Below are positions 19,871-30,500 of a stretch of 64,000 nucleotides of DNA, piece by piece (position 1 is the first letter of the stretch; each line of letters begins with the position of its first letter). The stretch is from NCBI RefSeq assembly GCF_037893015.1, contig NC_133658.1:884361038-884425037 (forward strand). The letters are read 5' to 3'. A program made the translations under genes and the position numbers. This DNA comes from Macrotis lagotis (lineage: Eukaryota; Chordata; Mammalia; Peramelemorphia; Peramelidae). The notes beneath the pieces were generated by a model. The model ran no database searches, was not told where the DNA came from, and saw only the letters and a list, made by a program, of their open reading frames with translations.

Positions 19871-20084
19871 GAAAGCCTTTATAAGAATTTGAGCTTACCC
19901 CAAGTGAAATGAGCTTTGATGGGAGGTAGAGAGCTCCCCAGCAAAAGAGGTCTTCCAGTGAAGATATGTTAGGGCTATTAAAGAAGGAATTCCTCAACTA
20001 CCTGGGTTGAGAGATTCCTTCCAACTTGATTTTTCTGTGATGTCATGATGGGGGGGGGCCTGAAGACCATAGATTTAAAATTAA

Positions 20085-20975
20085 GATCATAATAATCATA
20101 ACAACAAAAACAATAGCCAGAATTTATGTCACACTTTATGGTTTGCAAAGCACTTTACAATTATCCTACTGGATCATCAGATTCTCTCCATGCTATAAAT
20201 GTCTGAGGCAGAATAAGAACTCAGGTCTTCCCAATCTCAAGTCCACAATACACTCTACCACCAAAGGCCCTTAGAAAGCATCTGATCCAACCCCTCATTT
20301 TACAACCCAAATCTGGCTTGTCCCTGATGTTCTCTCTTTTGATACTTACAAGTACCCTGGGAAATCTTACTATCTTCTCCATTTTATGGAAGGGATTTGC
20401 CCAGGGTCACCCAGTTAAAAGATTCTCTGAGGCTGGATATGAATTCACATCTTCCTGACTCTGGGTCCATCCACCTAGCTGTTTGATGAGGGTCGTAAAC
20501 TATCCTTGCCTGTCCAGAGGAATACAGACCTCAGGTCACCTCAGTCCAGGCACTAAGGCCTAGAGAGTGTGACTTGTCCACAGTCACAAAGGGAGTAAAA
20601 CCCAACAGCATCAGGATTCGAATCTCAGGGCCTCTGAGCCCAGATCATATATGCATGAAGTCTTTTCTCTCTCCGAGGGGGTCAAGCTCCTTGAAAGCAG
20701 GGTCAGATGACAAGAGGACTATTTGGGTAGTTTTTCAAGTTTGCCTTTCTTCAAAAACTATTCCCATTTTATGAATAAGGGAACTGAGGGAAATGACATT
20801 ACCTAGGATCACCCAACTAGTGAGTGTCAGAGGCAAGATATAATGATGATAATAACTAGCACCCTCATCTTAAAGATGAGGAAACTGAGGCAGAGAAAGA
20901 TAACATGATTTGCCTAGGGCTGCACAGCTATCAGGTGTCTAGGTTGGGATTTGAACCCATTATTTAGGCTAAGAC
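20085..20975 (-). repeat. cluster of four MIR-type SINE fragments
   Basis: Successive minus-strand copies lie at about 20100-20270 (GGTTTGCAAAGCACTTTACA), 20280-20480 (ATTTGCCCAGGGTCACCCAG), 20490-20650 (GTCCACAGTCACAAAGGGAG) and 20745-20970 (ATGAGGAAACTGAGGCAGAG). All are diverged and same-oriented. Confidence 0.7.
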
Positions 20976-20989
20976 TAGGAACTGCATTG

Positions 20990-21180
20990 GGGTCATGGTC
21001 ACTTATAGTGCCTGGCTTACAGTAGGTGCTTAATAAATGCTTACTGAATTGAACTAAGATTGAAAGCTGGAAGAGACCTGAGGGTCATTTAATCCAGACC
21101 TTATTTTGTAGATGATGAAATGGAAGCCCAGAGAAAAGCGACAGAGCAGAATCCAGATGCTCGGACTCCCAATCCTTTTC
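20990..21180. repeat. L2 tail plus MIR-like remnant
   Basis: AGTGCCTGGCTTACAGTAGG and TGCTTAATAAATGCTTACTG give the L2-type end. A weaker minus-strand MIR remnant (TGTAGATGATGAAATGGAAG) follows. Confidence 0.6.
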
Positions 21181-21199
21181 CCTTTGTGTTCCACTGTTC

Positions 21200-21560
21200 C
21201 AGTCAGATGTGGGGCCACCACACCTCCACCCAAGAGACATTTACCCCTTTATGGAAGGTGTCATTAAGCTAAGAAAATGCCCATCTGTGCACAAGTCCAA
21301 GCTGGCGATGATGCTATTCATCAACTACGCAGCAGCAGAAACACAAGTGGTCATCGACAGCCCCAGGAGATGTTTCCCTCCAGGACTCTGATATGGATGC
21401 TCATCATGACTCAATCTGGGTCCTGCTCTTAAACTCTGCATCTCCTACCTAGCAGAGCATAAATAATGAAATGGAGTGAACCCGCACACCAGTGCTAGCT
21501 GCTGTGCCAATGCTACGGTGAGCAGGAATTTCTCATCTCCTGAGCTGATCCAAGAGACTG
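21200..21560. other. repeat-free candidate conserved non-coding segment in intron 2
   Basis: About 360 bp without any recognisable repeat, flanked on both sides by dense MIR fragments. It has balanced composition, includes CATAAATAATGAAATGG, and is bounded by no splice sites I can support. It is a candidate conserved element by exclusion only. Confidence 0.35.
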
Positions 21561-21649
21561 ACCTCAGGCAATCCGCCATGGTCTTCAAATCTAAAAACTC
21601 CAGTTTCCTGGGGGTTTTCAGGATTAGTTAAACCTTCTTCTATCCTAAA

Positions 21650-22140
21650 ATTCATCTGCCTGGAAATGTAGGATCAGAGGTTCAGTCAGGGAAGGGTCAG
21701 TCTAGTCCAACCCTTTCATTTTATAGAAGATGTGATTTGCCTGAAGTCACCTAGGAAATAGGGCAGGAGATATTCAGTATTGAAAGACTTGTGAATTTTT
21801 TTTTTTACTTTCTCCAATGCAAAGACACAAAGAAGAAAAATAAATCACAGATTTTGGGTAGATGAGGATCTTACAGACCATCTCTACTCCAGTGCCTTCA
21901 TTTTTCAGGAGGATTTGGTAGGTTTACTAGGATTTATTATTTACTAGATTTATCAGGATTTACTAGGGTAATTTGCCTAAAGCCACTTAAGGATTTGAAT
22001 CCATTCTTCCCAGCTTCATATCTAGCACCCCTTGTACCGTCACCGTCCTCCATAGGTCAGAGGAGCAGAGATTCAGGGCCAAAAGGGTCCACTGAGGTCA
22101 CCTAGTACAGTTTCATCATACAAGGCAAGTTGCTGAGATT
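21650..22140 (-). repeat. degraded MIR-type fragments
   Basis: TCATTTTATAGAAGATGTG, TTTGCCTGAAGTCACCTAGG, a small internal TTTACTAG repeat (21925-21970) and TAGTACAGTTTCATCATACA are poorly conserved minus-strand remnants. Confidence 0.45.
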
Positions 22141-22199
22141 TGAACACATCTCCTCGCCTCTCTTACACCCCCCCCCTTCCTCCCAAGAACAGCAGGGCC

Positions 22200-22975
22200 T
22201 GGGGTGTGAAATATGCCCTAGCTCCAGCCCATTGATTTGGCATCTGGAGACAGACTCCCAGGACTTGCCTCCCTGGTTTCCCTAAGCCAGGTTGGTTCCC
22301 CAGCGGGTGGTTGTTGGAAACCCAACCGGCCGCCTCTGCCCAGAAGAGAGTCTCATGACTTGGGGGTATTGGGGCTGTTTCAGGTCAAGACTGAGCTGCT
22401 CTGGAAGCCGCAGACACGGCCGTTGAACTTGTTTTCATTACCCCAGCCAAAGCTAAGGCAGGGTGGGGGTGACGGGGCAGAGAGAAGGTTCCACAGTAAA
22501 ATTAAAACAACAACAACAACAACACGTTTAACCCACGTCCAGTCATGTGGTTGTTTCCCCCCCTCGTCGCCTCTCCAAGGCTGTAGTTTGGGGATGGGAG
22601 GGGAGGGAAGGAGCGGAACATGATGATAAGGGAGCTGAGACACCCAAGACAAGGGCAAATATTTGCATTCAGCTTCCCAAACTCTGACCGGGCTTGGGGA
22701 GACCGCATGCACCGCCGTGTCTGCCCTGAAGAGCAAGGCTAGAACTCTGAGGCGCCAGCCCAGACCTGCTTCATGGCCCACCAAGGTCAGAGGCATAGGA
22801 AGGTCTAAGCTGCTGGCCATCATCCATACTTCGGTGGGACGAGCATGAGGCTGAGGGAGGGGGAGGTGATCAAAATAGCCCTCATTTACCACCATCTAGC
22901 CAGAAGGGAAGCAGCGAAGATGCCCATCAATTCATCAAACCTATGTCTCTGTCTTTAGAAAGGCAGCAGGCAGTT
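22200..22975. other. repeat-poor, CpG-bearing intron 2 segment
   Basis: About 775 bp with only a (CAA)n run (22506-22523) as repeat. Scattered CpGs (CAACCGGCCGCC, AAGCCGCAGACACGGCCG, GACCGCATGCACCGCCG) contrast with CpG-poor surroundings. Open frames cross it on both strands without domain match. It is a candidate enhancer 2.5-3 kb 3' of exon 2. Confidence 0.35.
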
Positions 22976-22993
22976 TAGACTATCACCTAAACT

Positions 22994-23262
22994 TGTTTTT
23001 TTTATAATGGTTTTTGTCCTTCACTTTTGAAGAAGACCAAAACATCAAGGAGGTGATGCCATGATAAACGTGCAAATTGGCAAGCTTCACTTTCTCTTCC
23101 AGAGCCATCTGGGTCCAGTGGCCAGATATGAATTAGGACAACTGGAGATGGCCCTGGATGAGGGGCAATCAGGGTGAAGTGACTTGCCCAGGGTCACACA
23201 GCTAATAAGTGGCAAGTGTCTGAGGAAGGATTCGAACTCCTGTCCTCCTGAATCCAAGGCTC
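22994..23262 (-). repeat. long tRNA-headed SINE with 11-bp TSD
   Basis: On the minus strand the tRNA-like head runs into GCCATCTCCAGTTGTCCTAA and CACTGGACCCAGATGGCTC, then a TTTTGGTCTTCTTCAAAAG end. Flanking TCACCTAAACT occurs at 22983-22993 and 23263-23273. The same family is at 12.1 kb (fragment) and 46.2 kb (plus). Confidence 0.8.
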
Positions 23263-24385
23263 TCACCTAAACTATGACATGCAGGGCTGCCATGATGTCT
23301 TACAAAGAGTTGCTTACCTCCACAAATGAGATAATGTAGATAAAGCACTTTCCCAATGTCACATCAACATGAGGGAAGCTTGAATTGGCTCTGAAGTTAG
23401 GAAGATCTAAGGGCAGTCCCGCCAGGGCCACATTAGTGGCTGCATGACCCACGGGGAGTCACTTGACCTCTCAAAGGTCTAGGCAGCTCCATATAGGATG
23501 CAGAGAAAATAGTTACTTGTATGGGAAGAAATGATTTCCTGGTACTCTTGCCTGTATCGGGGCTATTTAAGGTAGGAAGTGTTTGTCCATTTTAAAAAGA
23601 TTATTTGCCCAAAGATATTTCATAATTTAAATGAGGGGAATTAGAAGCTAACCTAGTCCCTCTCCCATGGGGCAGAGAGCCTTTCAAAGACAAGTAGACT
23701 ACAAATAGCCACACATCTTTCCCGAGAGAGTTCTCTTCGCTTCACAGAGCGTCTGCTGTCAATTTCTAGCCCATGCGGTCTCTCTTGTCTACTTCTCTAT
23801 CCAACATGGATGGAAGATGCTTAGCAAGGAGGAGGAAAACCTCTCAGATGGTTCCACCCTAATGACTAACTTGTCTACACCTCAGTGAGAACCACACAAG
23901 CTATGAGTTAAGGAGGAACTGTAAGGGACATGCATCATAAAAGGGATGCCAATCAACACTGGGTTATTAGGTGAGACACAGATGCAACCTTATCTTCTGA
24001 CAGTCTGGAGCTACAAAGGACAAGGAAAAAATTGACCCATGGGTTGAAAATAACAGCTCTGCCCAACCATGAACAATATTGTGTTCTCCACAGTTACTTA
24101 AATCTTTCTTTTCTGCAATTTTTTTTTTGATACAGGGAACACTTCAGTGGGAGCAGGGAAGAAATTCCATCATCGCCAGCACAGATGCCTACTAGTTGCG
24201 GAACCCTCTTTTCTGCAACCTAAGTCCCTGACACATAGCAGACACTTAATAAATGATCATTAATTGATTGATCAAACATTAAAGAAAGTTACCTGAGGTA
24301 GTAAGTTGTTTGCCCAGGTTCATAAAATGACATGAACACAGGTCTTCTTGTCTCTAAATTGGCCCTCTGACTCACTATTGCCCCT
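23263..24385. other. intronic, old fragments only
   Basis: A plus-strand MIR remnant lies near 23385-23500 (AGTCACTTGACCTCTCAAAG). An L2-type tail (CCCTGACACATAGCAGACAC) lies at 24220-24275. The rest is unassigned. Confidence 0.45.
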
Positions 24386-24389
24386 CCTT

Positions 24390-24760
24390 TTATTTTGTTA
24401 AAGAAAGTTTTGTAGTTACATGGAAATAAATCCCACGTGTGCCTTGGTAGGTTGACTCCCAGATATTTTGTGCATTTTGTAATTATTCCTCATGGAATTT
24501 CTTGGTTTCCTTGCCTTTTTTGTTAGCAATGTAGAGAAAAGCCGATGATTTTGTGCATTCTTTTTGTATCCTGCTTCTTTTGCTGAAGATAAAAATGGTC
24601 TTAGTTTTCTGCCAATTCTCTGGAGTTTTTAAAGTTAAACCACCATATCCATTTGTAGATATGGCTAATTTTGTTTCTCCTTTTACTCATGTTTTTTATA
24701 CCCGTCATTTTATTTTGGAATTTCTAGAATTCTGGGGAGAAGAGGGATACAGAGGAACTA
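24390..24760 (-). repeat. marsupial L1 LINE fragment (ORF2 region)
   Basis: The reverse complement corresponds to the L1 ORF2 reverse-transcriptase region. Plus-strand markers are TGACTCCCAGATATTTTGTG, GATGATTTTGTGCATTC, TTTTGTATCCTGCTTCTTTTGC and AAACCACCATATCCATTTG. It is truncated at both ends and non-functional. Confidence 0.75.
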
Positions 24761-24764
24761 TCAA

Positions 24765-25225
24765 TCACAGACTTGAGACCATCCTGTTTAACTTCATCAT
24801 TTTACAGATAAGGAAACTGAGGCATAGAAATCAAGCGACTTTCTTGGGATCAGCCAGCTAATAAAAATTTGATTCATCACTATCTACTTGCAAAATAGTC
24901 TAGGGGGCTCCAGTGGGTGTTTCTAGTTTCAAGGAAAACAAAGGAAGAGTTCCTCCCTCCCTTCACACATACTCACTATGATCTGGCTTCTCTATGTATA
25001 GGTTCATAAATCTCACTAAGTCGAAAGGGATGCCAGAAGCCACCTAGTCAATCCCCTCATTTTACAAGTTACTGATTAAAAATCGAGGTCTGGAGCCCAA
25101 AGGGACTTCAGAAGTCAGTCAGCCCAGTCACCTTATTTTAGAGAGGCCTGATAACAAATAGAGGCCCAGTGAAGTGACTCTCACTGGACACACAAGTGGT
25201 CATAGTAAGCGGTCATTAGCGAAAT
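24765..25225 (-). repeat. MIR-type fragments near exon 2
   Basis: TTTTACAGATAAGGAAACTG (24790-24870), CCTCATTTTACAAGTTACTG (about 25050) and CACCTTATTTTAGAGAGGCC (about 25130) mark three diverged minus-strand pieces. Confidence 0.55.
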
Positions 25226-25362
25226 ATGGAATTGTTTTCTGCTGGGCTCTTGAGTACCAGCTTCCATGGATTTAGCCCTCCCAAAGAGAAGAGTCCCCCC
25301 ATGATAAGAGTTCCCCCCACAAGCAGAAAGATGGCAGACAGATCTCCAAGGGCCAAGTCAAT

Positions 25363-25368
25363 ACTTAC
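25363..25368 (-). promoter_or_regulatory. SPSB1: SPSB1 intron 2 splice donor GTAAGT
   Basis: The minus strand reads GGACTTGATC|GTAAGT, leaving one base (C) of codon 232 on exon 2. This near-consensus donor explains why the genomic frame continues only three codons past Asp231 before a stop. Confidence 0.95.
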
Positions 25369-26062
25369 GATCAAGTCCATTCAAGTAACGCATTCGTATT
25401 TCACAGTGGCCCCAGACAGCGCTTACTACTGGGTAAAGTTTTTTGCCCTTGAGTCCTCGAAAGGCCACGCCCATGTACTGCCCATCGACAATGAAGCTCA
25501 GTGTCCCATCGTCCATGTCTAGGGCCACCAGGAAAGAATCTGGCACAATGAAAGTCTCATCTGGTTCGAGAAAGGCAGGGTAAGTTTTACTTGGCTGGTT
25601 CTTCCCATCATGATAGAGTCTATTCCGCCCCAGGTCCCAGCCCCAGGACTCATGGTTGTTCCCCACGAGGGTTGTGTACCCGACCGAGTGCAAGGGGGCA
25701 TCTGCTGTGGCCACCCCCACGACTGCATGTGTGCCACGCTGGCGCATGGCCCATGTGATCTGCCACACGTGGAGCCCACGCGTGTACCCCACTTTCCCCC
25801 TGATGGCGTCTGTGCTCTGGGCCACCGGATGCCGGTGAAAGATAAGTTTGTCGTCCTCCTTCACGAACACGTTGAGCGAGCGATCATCGTTATTCCAGGA
25901 GTGGAGCAGCTGGACATCGTAGGACACGGGGGGCATGTCCAGCAGCAAGTCCAATCTTGTGGGCTTACAGTAATCCAGGCCCTGGAGCTCTTGTTTCAGG
26001 GGCCTATATGTCGGGTCCCTCATGTCCACAGTCTTTATCCCCCCAGTGACCTTCTGACCCAT
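25369..26062 (-). CDS. SPSB1: SPSB1 coding exon 2 (start codon and SPRY domain)
   Basis: Encodes residues 1-231 and the first base of codon 232. SPSB1 is the substrate receptor of an ECS-type (Elongin B/C-Cullin-5-Rbx2) ubiquitin ligase. Known targets include inducible nitric oxide synthase and the type II TGF-beta receptor. The protein opens [16 protein letters not shown] and carries an uninterrupted B30.2/SPRY domain (about 33-231) with [39 protein letters not shown] and the end MRYLNGLD. Tyr129 and Trp217 are present, as expected for the pocket that binds (D/E)(I/L)NNN peptides. The start was chosen because it is the family start and has a strong Kozak context (TTAGCATGG: A at -3, G at +4). 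The frame stays open upstream but has no ATG. It is nearly identical to human SPSB1 and under obvious protein constraint. Confidence 0.98.
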
Positions 26063-26158
26063 GCTAACGTCTGACTTCACCTTCCTACGTCCTCCCAAGG
26101 CAAACTCATCAATTGCAGGCCTTCTGTCCTGTTTTCCAATCAAATACCGGCAAGATTC
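26063..26158 (-). other. SPSB1: SPSB1 5' UTR portion of exon 2 and its splice acceptor
   Basis: The minus strand reads CAACCTTCTTTAG|GAATCTTGCC. The AG at 26160-26159 with its pyrimidine stretch is the best acceptor upstream of the ATG, giving 96 nt of 5' UTR in this exon. Other AGs are possible, so the exact exon start is an inference. The non-coding exon 1 must lie further upstream on the minus strand. Confidence 0.65.
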
Positions 26159-26660
26159 CTAAAGAAGGTTGCTGGGAGACCCAGTCAACTTGTGCAGCAT
26201 TCGAGATTGCCTAAAGGATGGAAAGAAAAACAGATGAAGGGGGGAAGAGGAGGGGGGAAAGTTAAATATTACTACAGGGGTCATAGAAACTGGATAAATG
26301 AACAACACATCCCATCTGCTGTTTTTAGAAACCAAAGCTCATGTCACACCTGTTAGCAGAACACAGAAGAAAAGTCTTGGAGTACAACTGCTGGGTCACA
26401 GACTGGAGCCAAATATGTGCCCCCCCCCTTGCTCCCCAAACCCCAGTCATGGGTCTTTGTTCAAGGAAACAGCAGGTGTCCCTCTTACTGGCCAAGGGCC
26501 TGACTGCACTCCTGGAGGCCAGAATGCCAGGCTTTCAAGGTCTATTCTTTCTGTCTAAGGGGCCTAGTGCTAGCGGAGGAAAAGGGGAAGATGAATGAGA
26601 CAGAAAGCTTAGAGCCCAGTGGGGAAGGTGAGGTATTTACATAGATAAGCAAAGAGATTT
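26159..26660. other. repeat-poor intron 1 flank of exon 2
   Basis: About 480 bp with no interspersed repeat. It contains a short C-run and otherwise balanced sequence. I see no coding or RNA feature. Confidence 0.4.
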
Positions 26661-27025
26661 GCATGTCTTATTTGAGCCTCACATTTTATTATTCCATTTT
26701 ACTGATAAATTAATTGAGCTTAAGGGACCCAAATGTTAAGGGACTGGCCCAGAGTCCCATTGAAAGGAGGGAAATATGTATTTATTAGGCACTGATTGTG
26801 TGCCAGACCCTGTGCTAAGTGATTTGCATGTATTATCTCATTTAAACGGTTCAACAAACCTGGGAGGTTGGTGCTATCACTTATCCTCATTTTACAATCA
26901 AGGCCACTGAGACAGACTGCAGTTAAGTGACTTACTCAAGGTCCCACAGGGTCTGAGTCAGGAGTCAAACTCAAGTCTTCCTGACTCCCAACTCCAGTGT
27001 TCTAGACACTGAGCTAGGCTGCTTC
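26661..27025 (-). repeat. MIR-type SINE, long copy
   Basis: A fragment at 26690-26760 is followed by a near-complete copy from 26775. Markers are TATTTATTAGGCACTGATTG, TGTGCCAGACCCTGTGCTAA, ATTATCTCATTTAAACGG, CTCATTTTACAATCAAGGCC and CTTCCTGACTCCCAACTCC. Confidence 0.75.
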
Positions 27026-27440
27026 TCAGCTTGGCTAGTATTCTTATAATGCCTTCTACAGGTCAAATCCTATATAGACAGGTATAGACTAAGCACTTTA
27101 CGCATATTTGATGCTCAGGGGTAGGTGGGAGATCCACTTGCCTAGGGCCACAGAGCTATATGTATCAGAAATCAGACCAAGGACCAGATCTACTTGTCCT
27201 TAGGTTACCTAAGTGGCACAGTACATAAAGACTGGGCCTAGAGACAGGATGATTTGAATTCAAATTCAGACTCATACAATGTGAGCTTGGATAAGTCACT
27301 TCCCTTCTGTCAGTCTGTTTCCTCATCTGTAAAGTAGGGATGATGAGAGCACCTACCTCCCAATGCTTTGTGAGGATCAAATGCGAATTTATTTGTAAAG
27401 CACTGAATACATGTCAGTTAGTATTATTGTCCTCCTTATC
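27026..27440 (+). repeat. MIR-type SINE plus minus-strand remnant
   Basis: A weak minus remnant (AAGCACTTTACGCATATTTG) precedes a good plus-strand copy from about 27205. That copy has TTACCTAAGTGGCACAGTAC, GATTTGAATTCAAATTCAG, AGTCTGTTTCCTCATCTG and TTTGTGAGGATCAAATGCG. Confidence 0.65.
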
Positions 27441-28494
27441 TGCAAAGCTGGCCCTCTCTGGTCATCCTACCAGGGCCTTTTCTCCTCCGCACAGACTGAT
27501 AAGCTGGTACAAATTTTTAAATCAGTTTAATGGCAGTAGTTATGTTAGTCTAATAATCCCAGCTTTACCTCTTCCTCTAATCGGTGATGAGAATGATAAT
27601 AATAGTAGTAATATATCAGGTTAAGTAAAAGCACTATACAAATGGTTGGCAGACTTTGCTTTTTTGAGTAGGGACTGCTTAGTTCTCTATTTTTTTTTTT
27701 TTTTGTCTTTAAGGTCTTGGCTTAATAATTACCTGTTAAATGATGAATTAATTGATTTTGAAACTGAAAAAGTCACTGAATAGTCTCTTTCCACCTCCCA
27801 CAGAGCAAGTCCAACAGGGCCTTTGGAGAGAGATGGTCACCACTCTGTAAGTCATCACAGTGAGTGGAGATATGAATTACAATTTTATCCCCAAGTGAAT
27901 AATGTTCCCTTTGCTGGCCTGAATAGTTGAGGCCAGAACCATACTTTAGATAGATTCCTTGGCTGTGAAGAGGAAGCGGGAAGCAGGAGAGGAACTCAAT
28001 GCATGCATTGTTGCCAACATGTTCCAATCGGTTGCCCACCCATGGGGGTGTCACCACCACCTCCTCTTCCTCAGTCATGATACTTCCTGTTGGAGTAACA
28101 CCCAAGTTAGTCATCCCCCAATGCTTGCTACCCAAGTTCACAGAGAACACAGAGGAACCACTGACCATACAGCTTTCAATCACTGGCTCTAAAATCAATG
28201 GCCCTAGGTTCAAATCCTGAATGCTCTTTCCCTCTTCTTTATATTTATTATTTGGCAAGCTTGCTATGGCATTGCCCTTTCTTTTCTGAGTCCTGTATTG
28301 CCACTGACACCATCTCTATGAAGTTGGGCAAATTTACTAAGGGAACACCCCTTTCACAAGTCAGTGGCCCTGGGTTGAAATTCCATTGTTAGAGGCTTAT
28401 TGCTTATGGGACCTAGAACCCACATCTTTGTTGAGGCCAGCTCTTTTTAACTCTATCTGACGGATCCCTAATGGATCATCTTGGTTTCCAATCA
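27441..28494. other. intron 1, mostly unassigned
   Basis: Includes a 17-T run near 27689-27705. A 161-codon minus-strand open frame (27773-28258) matches no family I know. An open frame of that size is expected by chance in 64 kb. A weak MIR box (TAGGTTCAAATCCTGAATG) occurs near 28205. Confidence 0.4.
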
Positions 28495-29090
28495 ATGCAT
28501 TAACATCACATTTACATCTCACATCTTTAGTTTTCAGTTTCTTCATTTGGAAAATGGAGGGGGTTGGACCAGATGGTCTCTGAGGTCAGCTGGAGAGCTA
28601 AGATCCAAGCATCTCCTTTGTTTAGGAGTCATCTGAACATCTCCTGAGACCTCTTTCAAGTACCATGCTTCTCATCAGAATCCTCAGAAAGTCTACAGAT
28701 GAGACAAAATGCATTCAAATTCGGTTCTATGACTAGTGTCACTTTGAAGTCTCAAGTTCATGTTTTTTTTGGGGGGGAAGTGGTTGAAGGAACTGGGGAT
28801 GCTTAGCTAGAGGTGCTACAAGTACCTGCCAGGCATCTCCTGGAAAAGAGGGATAACATTTGTTCTGTCTGGTTCCAGCAACATTTAGGAGGCTTCTAGT
28901 TTCAGAATAGAACTGAACCTGGACACAAGTTCAAATCCTGCCTTGGATATTCTACCCTCTGTGTCATCCTGGAGTCCTCATTAGAGATCTTTAAGCAAAG
29001 GTTGACAAGACCCCCTTGTTAGGTACATTGTAAATGGGATTCTTCAGTCACAAGGTTGAACTTGGTGGTCAATGAAGCCCCATCTAACTC
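28495..29090 (+). repeat. MIR fragment and CR1/L3-like 3' end
   Basis: A plus-strand MIR (CAGTTTCTTCATTTGGAAAA, GTTGGACCAGATGGTCTC) covers about 28515-28610. At 28975-29085, TTAGAGATCTTTAAGCAAAG, TTGACAAGACCCCCTTGTTA and AATGGGATTCTTCAGTCAC match the sense 3' end of the CR1/L3-like family seen at 13.5 and 14.3 kb. Confidence 0.5.
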
Positions 29091-29544
29091 ATGAGGAAAA
29101 GGGAAAGACCACAAAGGCTGTTGAGGAGGTGGGGATGAGAAGGAAAGCTGGAACCACTAAAAACAGTAGAATGAACTGAATATTGGAGCCATTTCTTCTC
29201 CTCCTCCTCCAGAATTATCCATGCATAATGAGTTATTCTGATCCCTTGGGACAATTCATCAACAAACATTTATGGAGCTGCTAATATGTGCAAGACTCTA
29301 GGGACAGAAAGAGAAAAATGCTAACAGATGGAGCCAGGGATGCTCTCGATGAGGGAGTGGGGTGCCAAGCCCAAGATCAGAGATGGGGCCAGGCATCTAG
29401 GAAAAGTAGAGAGATGATCTCAAGAAAGGCATGGGTTTGAGTCCTGCCTAGTGTCCCTGAGCAAGGCATAATTTCTTAATATAGATTGATCAATTAATCA
29501 ACATTTCCTCAATCAATTAATTGATGGATCAATCAACATTTATT
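29091..29544. other. intron 1, unassigned with an old fragment
   Basis: A fragment of the 12.3-kb array family (AACAAACATTTATGGAGCTG) sits at 29258-29330. A small TTGAT/ATCAA-rich patch (29484-29540) contains repeated AATTAATTGATGGATCAATC-type words. Confidence 0.4.
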
Positions 29545-29560
29545 AAGAACCTACTATGTT

Positions 29561-29718
29561 GGGGCAGCTAGGCTATGCAGTGTATAGAGCACTGACCCTG
29601 GAGTCAGGAGAACCTGAGTTCAAATTTGACCTCAGACACTTAAACGTTACCTAGCTGTGTGGCCTTGGGCAAGTCACTTAACCCCATTGCTTTAAATAAA
29701 TAAAATTTAAAAAAAGTA
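29561..29718 (+). repeat. short tRNA-derived SINE with TSD
   Basis: Begins GGGGCAGCTAGGCTATGCAG, has TGAGTTCAAATTTGACCTC and GTGTGGCCTTGGGCAAGTC, and ends in an A/T-rich AAATAAATAAAATT tail. AAGAACCTACT is repeated at 29545-29555 and 29719-29729. Confidence 0.85.
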
Positions 29719-29749
29719 AAGAACCTACTCTACCCCACACAATGCACTA

Positions 29750-29945
29750 GCTTCCAGCTCTTCTAAGACAGTGATTAGTTCTCAGAGTAAGATCCAGGCA
29801 CCCTTGGAATGACCACGAAATCAAAACTATTTTCATAATAATACTAAGACCTTTTTTCACTTCTAAGGTGGTAAATATTGACACTAGGACCCATATAAAC
29901 AAAGTCTCTTTGAGGGAGGGATCCTGAGACACCATATTTAAGAGT
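29750..29945. repeat. ancient DNA-transposon-like repeat
   Basis: TCAAAACTATTTTCATAATAA, TACTAAGACCTTTTTTCAC and GAGGGAGGGATCCTGAGAC match an old mammalian repeat, probably hAT-related. Family assignment is from memory and weak. Confidence 0.4.
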
Positions 29946-30047
29946 TGCCTCTCTGTTAGTCAACTAAGAGAGTTGGTCATCAGGAATGTTCCAAAAATCC
30001 AATGAAATCACAGACCTTATTTAATATAATATACTTTTTAAAAATTT

Positions 30048-30172
30048 TATTTAAGGCAATGAGGCTAAGTGACTTGCCCAAGGTCACCCAGCTAGGTAAT
30101 TATTAAGTGTCTGAGGCACATTTGAACTCAGGTCTTCCTGACTACAGGGCCAGTGCTCTATCCACTGCAACA
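30048..30172 (-). repeat. short tRNA-derived SINE
   Basis: Antisense order is clear: AAGGCAATGAGGCTAAGTG, CCAGCTAGGTAATTATTAAG, CTTCCTGACTACAGGGCC and CTCTATCCACTGCAACAG. Imperfect flanking duplications of CTTATTTAA lie near 30014 and 30176. Confidence 0.8.
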
Positions 30173-30224
30173 GGTCTTATTTAAAAAGTAAATTGCCAGT
30201 CCCAAATGAATAAGGCCCTCTGGA

Positions 30225-30500
30225 GTCTCAGGTACCCCCTAGGCCTTGTCGAGTATCTGGCTCCCTTCAAAACCTGAGTCAGCTGCCACCTCCCAGGTGA
30301 GACCTATCTCAATCTCCCCCAAGTGCTTAGCAATTTCTCTTTCCTAAATTGCTCCACATTACATCCTCACTCCCACCAGGGAGAAGGTGAGCTTCATAAA
30401 GGTAGGGACTCCTTCCTCCCTCCCCCTTCTATTTCTTTGAACCTAGCATAAGGTCTGTGACTTAGCTGTCACTTAATAAAAGTTTAATCAAATTCAATCT
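30225..30500 (+). repeat. L2 LINE 3' end
   Basis: AACCTGAGTCAGCTGCCACC, TGAGCTTCATAAAGGTAGGG and a CACTTAATAAAAGTTTAATC end give a nearly complete L2 terminal region. Confidence 0.75.

Larger units (their letters stand above)
9360..25368 (-). other. SPSB1: SPSB1 intron 2 (16,009 bp, phase 1)
   Basis: The donor GTAAGT lies at 25368-25363 and the acceptor TCTCTCCAG ends at 9360. The phase-1 join restores a Pro codon exactly at the SPRY/SOCS-box boundary. The interior holds MIR and L2 fragments, an old CR1/L3-like repeat, marsupial L1 3' ends, SINEs and two repeat-poor stretches near 21.2 and 22.5 kb. No additional exon is supported. Confidence 0.9.

Noticed and set aside
22380-22895. 171-codon minus-strand open frame in intron 2
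   Set aside because: It contains a valine run encoded by the (CAA)n repeat and overlaps open frames on other strands. No domain is seen; composition explains it.
27773-28258. 161-codon minus-strand open frame
   Set aside because: No recognisable family, no strong start context and no splice signals I can pair. One or a few open frames of this length are expected by chance in 64 kb, and part of it overlaps a MIR-like block.
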